A stretch of 5,301 nt of DNA from an uncultured Bacteroidales bacterium. Its GTDB lineage: Bacteria; Bacteroidota; Bacteroidia; Bacteroidales; Paludibacteraceae. The first letter of the stretch is position 1, and each line of letters starts with the position of its first letter. Made by a program: the position numbers and the translations under genes. This document shows positions 1-5,301 of this stretch, one piece after another. The notes below the pieces were generated by a model. That model did not search any database and was not told the DNA's origin. It saw nothing but the letters and a program-made list of their open reading frames with translations. Location: positions 1 to 5,301 of the forward strand of contig CALGCU010000195.1 in the NCBI GenBank assembly GCA_937886455.1, read 5' to 3'.

Positions 1-79
1 ACTTATCTATTTCAGCAAGTTGGGAGGGAATTCAAGTCTTTAGCGGACAGTAATATTTTTTTATACCTACATAATATGT

Positions 80-3000
80 TCATTTCTTGATTATTCTCAG
101 TGTCTCTACACCTTCTGTGGTAGTGGCGGAGAGAATGTATTGCCCTTGTGGTAATAGAGCCGGCAGTCGTAGGGTGAGGTGTTGTGTTGGGGTGGTGTGT
201 TGTTCATACACGATTTGTCCCATAAGATTGATGAGCCTTACGTGTGTGATAGAATGAGCACATCTCACTTCTGTATGCGTCTTCATCGGGTTAGGATACA
301 CGTTGATACCCTGAGAAGGTGAGATGGGTGAAATCAATGCTGTTTCGCCTTCGTAGGTAAATCCAAAGGGTTGAGTGCATGTTTCTCCAAATTCATTCAC
401 CAATAAAGCACGCACATATCTACCTTGAAAACCTGTATAATCAAACTGATTGCCTACCGCGAGGATGGTACTCTTGCGTGTGGCGGGCGCATTAGCCTGA
501 CTGATATCTGTGGCACTAATCCAATAGACCTCCTTCGCATCTGTTTGAATAGTAATGGTATGAGCTGTCGCATCTGTGGTAATACTCTGAATGCGTGGTG
601 TCTTGCCTTCTCCGGAACCGGTGTATTCATAGCAAAAATAGTGGTGCCCATTGGTCATGGCATCCTTGAGGGCCTCAGTGGTGAGTTGAGGCATGAGCAT
701 CCAATTGTAATTGCGGAAAAATTGTTCCAGCGTGTGCGTATCGTCACATGAGTAGCCATACACAGGTGTCTCAGGCATGGTGAGTTCTAGTATCTGGTCC
801 CACAATATACGGTCATTCGGGCGTTTGTCTCCTTGATTATATACCTCCAACCCAATCAAACTATGATAGGTGCGGAAGTTTTCAGCATGCCATTCGGGTG
901 AATTTTTTGCCCCGGCTGTGTAATTGGTGTTCAGGTTCCAATATTGTCCCGGATGGTTGATGAGTTGCATTCCTCCGAGCGATTGTGTGTAGGCGTATGA
1001 TTCCCTCAAGGTGGCAAACTCTTGTCCTTGCCTACCGGTGAAAAAGTCATTGTGATGGTTAAATTCACTACCTCCTACCTCGTTCCAAGAGTTGTTAAAA
1101 TTTTTGCTTAATTCATTTCCGGGCAGTGTGAGCATATCCATTCCTATCGGATTGAGCGCTATTGTCTGTGGCTGATAGAGTGGGAAATGGTGCCATGGGT
1201 AGGGGTTTGCATCATGCTCTGTGAGGGCTAATATCTTATAGCCCGCTTGATGATATTTCTGCACAGTCTCATCTACATGATAATGCCCGTCAAACGACCA
1301 TGTGGAATGAGTGTGAAAGTTGGCTTTGTATTGCTGAATGGTGTTCCAGTCTATGTCTTGATAGGGGTTGATGAGTTGTTTGTCACGTTCTGTTCCTTCT
1401 ATCACCTTGATGGCTATCGTTTTTAGGTCATTCAGTTCTGTGTCGCCACGTTTCATGTGTAGGCTGATGTGATAAATACCACCTTTTAGGTCATTGAGCG
1501 ATAGAGTCCATTGACCTGTTCCTGCTACTGTGAGCCCATGAGTAATGGACTCGCCGTAGTTATGACTCACACTCACTGAGGGTATGCACCCTTGCAGGTC
1601 GTTGATGTGTAATGTTACTTTTGCCTTACTTCCTATGCGACAAATGCTGGGTACAGCCATAAAGCGTTCTACTGTAATGGCTCCTATGCTTTCGCCGGTT
1701 TGTGTCTCTGTTATGTTGACCTTATTTGTGCGGAAATCATAGGTGATTTTGGCTTCTGTACACTGAGCGCTCACTTGATATGCAGGTGTGATGGCTCCCA
1801 TATCTGAACCACTGTTCACACTACCATAGTGGATGCTGAATGTCTTGTTGGGTGATGTGAATGTGGCTGTGGCTTCTACGGTATAGTTACCCACATTGGT
1901 CATAGTAATGGTTTCTGCTGACGTAATAAGACGGAAACGAGCCGAGTTGGCGGCTATGTCTTTCACTGTTTCATCTTCCAATATTACGATGCGATGCCAT
2001 GATGGGTAGGCTTTTTTGGATGAAAAACCTATATTGCCGTTTTCTGTTTTGAGCATATCACCTGTTCCGTTAGCTCCTCTACTCACATTCCAGTAGTATT
2101 GGGTTTTGACAGCTGTTGGGATTTCTTTCATTGCTACCTGTGCTGTTACGGCTGTACCATCGTGCAGATAGTCTGTGACAAGGGAAAATGAGGTGGCTGG
2201 GTCATACTCCAGTGTTTGGCTGTCAATGGCTGAGTGTAATGAATAGGTGTTTTGTGTAATATCGCTGGCAACTTTGCTCGCTACAGGGCTGCGTTGCTTG
2301 AACACCGGACTTGTTTCTGGAGCATTCCCATCAAGTAAGTATGGTAAGACATGACTGAATACTTTTCCCCATGTGGAATCGTTATGTTGTGCTCCTTCTA
2401 CTGTGAGTTGGCGTACTTGAGTGTTAGTGCGCTCTTGCAGTGCTTCGTGAAGGTCTGTCACATCTGTTTTCACTTCTTCTATTTCGGCACTTCCCACAGA
2501 TAAGTGAAAGCGTTGTGTGCCATGTCCGGACAGCGAAGGTCCGGTGCTGATGAAGTTTAAAAGTTCTTTTCTGTTTTGCCATATTACGGGTGACAACACT
2601 GCACATTGTCCAAATACGTCGGGACTATGTAAGGCTGCATATAGTGCCAACATACCTCCCATGTCAGCGGATACAATGGATGTATTAGCTGGTCCTGTAA
2701 GAGTGCGATAGGTGCTGTTAATATAAGGTATGAGGTCAGCCGCTATGCTGTTTAAGAAGGAGGCGGCTTGCCCGCTTCCGGCATAATCTGGATGCGCCAC
2801 AAACATCATTTCGGGTACAAATCCATACACAGAAACCAGAATACATGCATTATGGTCAATGGCAGAAAGATTCCACGAAGTTGCACCAAAGTGATCATCC
2901 CCGCGGTCTTCATCGCTTCCGGCATTGTCATAGCGGGCCTGCACACCTGTGAGATACACCACCGGATATCGTTTGCCTGAGTTGGCATAGTCTTGGGGTA

Positions 3001-3406
3001 GGAGTATGCGTACAATGCGGGGATAACTGTTGAGCGTGAGTGTGGTTTGTAGTACGTCCGGGTCATACACTTTTGCCCATCGCGCAACTTTATCGGGATT
3101 TCCCACTGTGGTTCGGTTGCTGAGTTCTTCTCCGGAAGCTCCCTTTTCTACATAATCCCAAGAAGGCCCACTGAGATATTTATATCCTTTTGCGGCCATT
3201 TCTTGTGTTACTTCATCAAGGGTGATGGTATATGTCTGTTGGTCAGTGGCAGTCATGGCGTATGCATTTCCTGCATCCCAACCATTGAAATCGCCGGCTA
3301 TATAACAGGATTTAGTCCCTTCTGGAACTACTACACGGAATGTGATGGCAAATGCGTTGAACATACTACCACAGAGAAGTAGGAATAGGAATAAATGTTT
3401 TTTCAT
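80..3406 (-). CDS. Secreted multidomain protein: early-set domain, esterase-like domain (nucleophile lost), PHP metallohydrolase domain, T9SS sorting domain
   Basis: An 1108-residue exported protein. Residues 1-20 are a signal peptide (MKKH, hydrophobic core, cut near AFA). Residues 21-100 look like an early-set/CBM20- or CBM48-like domain (AGDFNGW at 38-44). Residues ~105-358 resemble the Esterase D/Fes-type alpha/beta-hydrolase family (PVVYL 148-152, SPVIW 272-276, His341 in GAQHNDSTW), but the GxSxGG nucleophile elbow reads SADMGG (246-251), with Asp248 in the Ser place. Residues ~365-690 are beta-rich and unassigned. Residues ~694-891 are a PHP-type domain: HTH 698-700, D706, TEHD 729-732, GNE 763-765, NHP 817-819, E854 and DDTH 888-891, so the metal-ligand set looks complete, as in CehA/McbA-like metallohydrolases. 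Residues ~1033-1108 are a T9SS type A sorting domain (NVYPNP, then GQYIL). The ATG at 3406 gives the full signal peptide and has no Shine-Dalgarno. Secretion and the domain families are well supported; the substrate is unknown. Confidence 0.93.
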   Translation of the reverse strand: MKKHLFLFLLLCGSMFNAFAITFRVVVPEGTKSCYIAGDFNGWDAGNAYAMTATDQQTYTITLDEVTQEMAAKGYKYLSGPSWDYVEKGASGEELSNRTTVGNPDKVARWAKVYDPDVLQTTLTLNSYPRIVRILLPQDYANSGKRYPVVYLTGVQARYDNAGSDEDRGDDHFGATSWNLSAIDHNACILVSVYGFVPEMMFVAHPDYAGSGQAASFLNSIAADLIPYINSTYRTLTGPANTSIVSADMGGMLALYAALHSPDVFGQCAVLSPVIWQNRKELLNFISTGPSLSGHGTQRFHLSVGSAEIEEVKTDVTDLHEALQERTNTQVRQLTVEGAQHNDSTWGKVFSHVLPYLLDGNAPETSPVFKQRSPVASKVASDITQNTYSLHSAIDSQTLEYDPATSFSLVTDYLHDGTAVTAQVAMKEIPTAVKTQYYWNVSRGANGTGDMLKTENGNIGFSSKKAYPSWHRIVILEDETVKDIAANSARFRLITSAETITMTNVGNYTVEATATFTSPNKTFSIHYGSVNSGSDMGAITPAYQVSAQCTEAKITYDFRTNKVNITETQTGESIGAITVERFMAVPSICRIGSKAKVTLHINDLQGCIPSVSVSHNYGESITHGLTVAGTGQWTLSLNDLKGGIYHISLHMKRGDTELNDLKTIAIKVIEGTERDKQLINPYQDIDWNTIQQYKANFHTHSTWSFDGHYHVDETVQKYHQAGYKILALTEHDANPYPWHHFPLYQPQTIALNPIGMDMLTLPGNELSKNFNNSWNEVGGSEFNHHNDFFTGRQGQEFATLRESYAYTQSLGGMQLINHPGQYWNLNTNYTAGAKNSPEWHAENFRTYHSLIGLEVYNQGDKRPNDRILWDQILELTMPETPVYGYSCDDTHTLEQFFRNYNWMLMPQLTTEALKDAMTNGHHYFCYEYTGSGEGKTPRIQSITTDATAHTITIQTDAKEVYWISATDISQANAPATRKSTILAVGNQFDYTGFQGRYVRALLVNEFGETCTQPFGFTYEGETALISPISPSQGINVYPNPMKTHTEVRCAHSITHVRLINLMGQIVYEQHTTPTQHLTLRLPALLPQGQYILSATTTEGVETLRIIKK

Positions 3407-3452
3407 GGTGTGTAAACAGAATGGATGGCTATATGTTGCCCTATTTTGTGTT

Positions 3453-3460
3453 GAAATATA
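3453..3460 (-). promoter_or_regulatory. Possible Bacteroidetes -7 box upstream of the secreted-protein gene
   Basis: On the minus strand the bases read TATATTTC, one mismatch from the Bacteroidetes -7 consensus TAnnTTTG, and lie 46 nt before the ATG at 3406. A TTG lies 17 nt upstream, inside the spacer of the adjacent inverted repeat, and could serve as the -33 element. The match is imperfect in an AT-rich stretch, so this is only a candidate. If real, the inverted repeat would overlap the promoter. Confidence 0.25.
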
Positions 3461-3461
3461 T

Positions 3462-3503
3462 ATTTCCTTGACAAGATCAACACTTTACCCTTGTCAAGGA
3501 AAT
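3462..3503. repeat. 14-bp perfect inverted repeat with a 14-nt spacer; operator or RNA hairpin
   Basis: ATTTCCTTGACAAG (3462-3475) and CTTGTCAAGGAAAT (3490-3503) are exact reverse complements. Each arm also contains its own 9-bp dyad, CTTGACAAG (3467-3475) and CTTGTCAAG (3490-3498), with centres 23 bp apart, about two helical turns. The element sits between the stop of the lipoprotein gene (3535) and the start of the secreted-protein gene (3406). Neither side has a T-run, so it is not a classical intrinsic terminator. It could be a paired operator for the downstream gene, or a hairpin protecting or ending the upstream mRNA. The repeat is certain; the role is inferred. Confidence 0.8.
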
Positions 3504-3534
3504 TCTTCAAAAAGGCAATTGGTGGAAGTGCCTG

Positions 3535-3831
3535 CTATTTAAATAAATTCACAATAGATGTAATAGAGTTGGCTATGCTACTTGCATTTTCCACTACTGC
3601 ACTTCCTTTTGCTGTGGCATTCTCAATGGCAGCATTGCCTTTTTCTACAGCTGTATTGACAGCAGTGTTCACTTTATTGCTACCTTGATTGATAGCGTTG
3701 GTCAGTGATGATGTGTCCACTTTGTTAAGCACATTGGTAAGGTTGCTTACTACAGTTTCTGTGTTGGTTTGATTTACTAAATTGTTAGAGCCCATCATCA
3801 ACCCTTTTGTGCGTTTTTCAGTGTTTGACAA
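3535..3831 (-). CDS. C-terminal half of a small lipoprotein, split from its N-terminal half by a -1 frame shift
   Basis: A 98-codon reading frame that overlaps the end of the lipoprotein ORF in the -1 frame. Its only upstream start is a TTG at 3831 inside the other ORF, with no ribosome site visible; the ATG codons at 3795 and 3792 are also poorly placed. The peptide has no signal of its own. It begins around KGLMMGSNNLVNQTN and continues into an Asn/Val/Ala/Thr-rich helical segment with loose repeats (NTAVNTAV, GNAAIENA, GSAVVENA), ending ITSIVNLFK then TAG. It reads as the natural continuation of the preceding frame. One extra A in the A5 run at 3814-3818 would join them as ...TLKKRTKGLMMG..., giving about 178 residues. 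It is probably not an independent gene. The function is not recognised. Confidence 0.55.
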   Translation of the reverse strand: MSNTEKRTKGLMMGSNNLVNQTNTETVVSNLTNVLNKVDTSSLTNAINQGSNKVNTAVNTAVEKGNAAIENATAKGSAVVENASSIANSITSIVNLFK

Positions 3832-4070
3832 CTATTGGTCAGTGTGAGTATATGGGTGAGCGTTGCCAGATTAGTCATGTCAATTTTTCCATTGGTTTTA
3901 TATTGGGTATAAAGGGCACGTAGCGCTGTCCCTGCTGATTGTCCGGATGTGTACGCTGCTGATTGTGCACTGAGTGCAGCTAAAGGATTAGAACTGGTAG
4001 ATGTGCTACCGCATGATGCAAATGTTAAAGCCAATGTCATTATGACGGCAATGAATGATTTTGTTTTCAT
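3798..4070 (-). CDS. Small Bacteroidales-type outer-membrane/periplasmic lipoprotein, N-terminal half (frame interrupted)
   Basis: A 90-codon ORF starting at an ATG at 4070. Residues 1-20 form a lipoprotein signal: basic MKTK, a hydrophobic stretch, and a lipobox ending FASC with Cys20 as the lipidated residue. A Ser/Thr/Ala-rich linker follows, then a helical part (residues ~41-85) with QSAGTALRALYTQYK and ILTLTNSCQTLK. It stops at TGA after NAQKG, where the -1 frame continues with matching character for ~93 more residues, so the intact protein is probably about 178 residues. I recall similar small lipoproteins in Bacteroides/Prevotella but cannot name a characterised function. AAGGA lies only 2 nt before the ATG, too close for a normal Shine-Dalgarno. 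The gene is preceded by a good TAnnTTTG box, so it is likely a separate transcription unit. Confidence 0.75.
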   Translation of the reverse strand: MKTKSFIAVIMTLALTFASCGSTSTSSNPLAALSAQSAAYTSGQSAGTALRALYTQYKTNGKIDMTNLATLTHILTLTNSCQTLKNAQKG

Positions 4071-4102
4071 ATTCCTTGTTTTTAATTTGGTTTATTTTTT
4101 CA

Positions 4103-4110
4103 CAAAAATA
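4103..4110 (-). promoter_or_regulatory. Bacteroidetes-type -7 promoter box for the lipoprotein gene
   Basis: The minus strand reads TATTTTTG, an exact match to the Bacteroidetes sigma-ABfr -7 consensus TAnnTTTG, 32 nt before the ATG at 4070. No clear TTTG -33 element lies at the usual spacing (TTTCAG is the nearest thing), which lowers confidence. The position between a terminator-like hairpin and the lipoprotein start suits a promoter. Confidence 0.5.
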
Positions 4111-4140
4111 CACACTTTGTCTGAAATATAAAATAGCATT

Positions 4141-4164
4141 ATAAAAAATGATTTCACTATCATT
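4141..4164 (-). terminator. Weak intrinsic terminator-like hairpin after the kinase ORF
   Basis: On the minus strand AATGAT (4164-4159), a 6-nt loop AGTGAA and ATCATT (4152-4147) form a 6-bp stem followed by TTTTAT. The stem is AT-rich and short, so the energy is low, but its place downstream of the kinase stop (4229) and upstream of the lipoprotein promoter suits termination. Confidence 0.4.
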
Positions 4165-4228
4165 GTCCTACAACTCCTCCAACTTGTTTACGCCCGTCCT
4201 CTCACCTAAAACGAGTGCAACGAGCATC

Positions 4229-5230
4229 CTATGTTACTTGTTTGCTGAGTGTAAAATCAAATCTCAATCCTCCATTCGGACGATTGGTAACGGTGATTGT
4301 GCCTCCGTGAAACTGAACTGCATGTTTTACGATGGAAAGACCAAGACCTGTTCCCCCCTTTTGTCGGGAACGACCTTTGTCCACGCGGTAGAATCGCTCA
4401 AAGAGTAGTGATAATTGCTCCTGGTGTACACCTTTCCCATCATCTTCAAAGCGTATCCGGACCTGCTTTTCTGTGTTATCAAGCAAACTTATGTAGATAT
4501 TCTTGCCTTCGGAATAGGCAATTGCATTCTCTGTGAGGTTGCTAAATATAGAGCCTATCAATGATGTGTTTCCTTCAATTGTCACTACCTCATTAAAGTC
4601 AATGTGGAGCGCCATTCGTTCTTCTTCGGGCATTACATTCAGCACATCTGCCACCTCATTTACTACAACTGTTTCTGCTGCTGGAGTTACATCCACTGAA
4701 ACATTAGCATTATCAATAGATTGTTCAACAACATTATTAGTTTCAATCATCTCAGTAGTATCAAACAAACCACCAGCATTAGCATTAGCTTCAGTTACTG
4801 GTGTAACCTCTGCTTGAACATCTACCGGAGCATCATTAACTGGAGCTTCTACTTGACCATCAAAAACCGAAGTGTTTTCTACATTAGAATCAGTTGTTTC
4901 TACTTCTGTTTGAACAGAATTTTGTTCTTGTGCAACAGAAATATCAACCGCTTCTTCAAAAGAAAATGCATTGTCTAAATCATTTCCAACAATTTGTTTA
5001 ATCTCTTCCTCTTTAATATCAAAAGAATTGGCAGTTCTAAAAAATGCATAAATTAATCCTAATGATTTATTAATAGCTTCTTGTTGTTCACGAATTAACC
5101 CAGATAATTGCGACTTTTTGTCTTCATCATATGAATCTACAACTCTAGAAACAGAAGTTAAAAAACCTTGATGACGATAAACTTCATCTAAAATACTTGA
5201 TTTAAATTCATTAATTCTATCAACACTCAT
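4229..5230 (-). CDS. Chimeric ORF: unidentified acidic low-G+C protein fused to the ATPase domain of a Bacteroidales sensor histidine kinase
   Basis: A 333-residue ORF. The ATG at 5230 is preferred because GAGGTG lies 6 nt upstream; a GTG at 5239 adds three residues but overlaps that site. Numbering below is from the GTG. Residues 4-90 are helical and charged (one His, no membrane segment); 91-190 are acidic, Val/Thr/Asn/Glu-rich and disordered-looking. From ~191 (VVVNEVADVLNVM) the protein becomes a typical HATPase_c domain: N box NLTENAIAYS 234-243, DDGKG 266-270, LFERFYRVD 279-287, GGTGLGLS 295-302, ending LSKQVT. This is the C-terminus of a PhoR-like Bacteroidales sensor kinase, but the H-box (DHp) domain, HAMP and sensor are absent, so it cannot autophosphorylate in the usual way. 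G+C changes at the same place. I infer a joined sequence rather than a working kinase. The open frame across the joint may be chance or a shared short sequence. Confidence 0.7.
   Translation of the reverse strand: MSVDRINEFKSSILDEVYRHQGFLTSVSRVVDSYDEDKKSQLSGLIREQQEAINKSLGLIYAFFRTANSFDIKEEEIKQIVGNDLDNAFSFEEAVDISVAQEQNSVQTEVETTDSNVENTSVFDGQVEAPVNDAPVDVQAEVTPVTEANANAGGLFDTTEMIETNNVVEQSIDNANVSVDVTPAAETVVVNEVADVLNVMPEEERMALHIDFNEVVTIEGNTSLIGSIFSNLTENAIAYSEGKNIYISLLDNTEKQVRIRFEDDGKGVHQEQLSLLFERFYRVDKGRSRQKGGTGLGLSIVKHAVQFHGGTITVTNRPNGGLRFDFTLSKQVT
4640..4700. other. Probable chimeric junction (assembly join or recombination point)
   Basis: By hand count, G+C per 60 bases is 45% at 4621-4680 and 48% at 4321-4380, against 32% at 4681-4740, 28% at 4981-5040 and 25% at 5041-5100. 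The encoded protein switches here from an acidic repetitive linker to the region just before the N box of a histidine kinase, where DHp helix 2 would be expected. The exact joint cannot be fixed by eye; AETVVVNE (residues 188-195) is the likely overlap. Confidence 0.6.
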
Positions 5231-5236
5231 CTTATT

Positions 5237-5242
5237 CACCTC
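5237..5242 (-). promoter_or_regulatory. Strong Shine-Dalgarno site GAGGTG
   Basis: The minus strand reads GAGGTG, then AATAAG, then ATG at 5230, giving an ideal 6-nt spacing. This decides the start of the chimeric ORF in favour of the ATG. Such a strong site is typical of Firmicutes/Mollicutes-like genomes and unlike the two Bacteroidales-type starts at 4070 and 3406. Confidence 0.7.
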
Positions 5243-5244
5243 AA

Positions 5245-5301
5245 TTACTTAGCATTCGCAATTTTCTTAAGTAAAACTTGAACCTCGCTCCATTCGGCAT
5301 C
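5245..5301 (-). CDS. C-terminal tail of an unidentified gene (partial)
   Basis: An open frame enters the window at its right edge and ends at TAA (5247-5245), encoding DAEWSEVQVLLKKIANAK. The tail is an amphipathic, Lys-ending helix of the kind common at bacterial C-termini. The stop is 14 nt before the ATG at 5230, with the Shine-Dalgarno of the next gene in that gap, so the two were probably co-transcribed. Eighteen residues are too few to name a family. It belongs to the low-G+C side of the proposed junction. Confidence 0.5.
   Translation of the reverse strand, partial: DAEWSEVQVLLKKIANAK

Noticed and set aside
425..751. Plus-strand 108-codon ORF
   Set aside because: It lies wholly inside and antisense to the PHP/C-terminal coding region, has Cys-rich unnatural composition and no ribosome site.
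2424..3087. Several 60-93 codon ORFs on both strands within this stretch
   Set aside because: All are frame shadows of the long secreted-protein gene, whose conserved esterase-like motifs establish the true frame.
3462..3503. Invertible promoter (phase-variable switch) bounded by the inverted repeat
   Set aside because: The 14-nt spacer is far too short to carry a promoter between recombination sites, and no recombinase gene is in view.
3342..3688. Two plus-strand ORFs across the intergenic region and lipoprotein tail
   Set aside because: They are antisense to the lipoprotein and run through the inverted repeat; the hydrophobic peptide is what antisense of Asn/Ala/Val-rich sequence gives.
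4729..4930. Tandem repeat or CRISPR-like array in the acidic-tail coding region
   Set aside because: The similarity comes from codon and residue bias (Val, Thr, Glu, Asn); only a two-unit GCTAAT repeat is exact, with no regular spacing.
4148..4978. Plus-strand ORFs opposite the chimeric kinase ORF
   Set aside because: The minus strand has clear HATPase motifs over 4229-4660, and the plus-strand peptides are low-complexity Ser/Thr/Ile/Asn products of antisense reading.

Overview
The window reads as the edge of a Bacteroidales genome (Prevotella or a close relative) joined at its right end to DNA that does not look Bacteroidales. Everything supportable is on the minus strand, so transcription runs from high to low coordinates. 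The Bacteroidales assignment rests on three things seen in the sequence: a large secreted protein with a type IX secretion (T9SS) C-terminal sorting domain, starts without a well-placed Shine-Dalgarno sequence, and a TAnnTTTG-type -7 box before the lipoprotein gene.

Layout in transcription order. At 5301-5245 is the C-terminal tail of an unidentified gene. At 5230-4229 is a 333-residue ORF behind a strong GAGGTG ribosome site. Its first ~190 residues are AT-rich, acidic and unrecognised. Its last ~140 residues are a well-conserved histidine-kinase ATPase domain with no dimerisation/phosphoacceptor domain, sensor or membrane segment. G+C steps from roughly 25-37% to 40-48% at about position 4680, where the protein also changes character. 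The simplest reading is a chimera: a low-G+C, Shine-Dalgarno-using genome (Firmicutes/Mollicutes-like) fused to a 5'-truncated Bacteroidales sensor kinase. An assembly artefact is the leading explanation and real recombination the alternative. After a weak terminator-like hairpin comes a small lipoprotein gene (4070-3535), apparently one ~178-residue gene broken by a -1 shift at an A-run. A 14-bp perfect inverted repeat at 3462-3503 follows, then a 1108-residue secreted multidomain protein (3406-80) with an early-set/CBM-like domain, an alpha/beta-hydrolase esterase-like domain whose nucleophile position is Asp, beta-rich linkers, an intact-looking PHP metallohydrolase domain and a T9SS sorting domain.

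I see no mobile element that can be proven, no CRISPR, no RNA gene and no coherent new multi-gene system. The lipoprotein and the large secreted protein are both envelope/export products and may simply be neighbours. The points most worth checking are the chimeric junction, the Asp-for-Ser esterase fused to a PHP domain, the split lipoprotein and the doubled CTTGWCAAG dyad.
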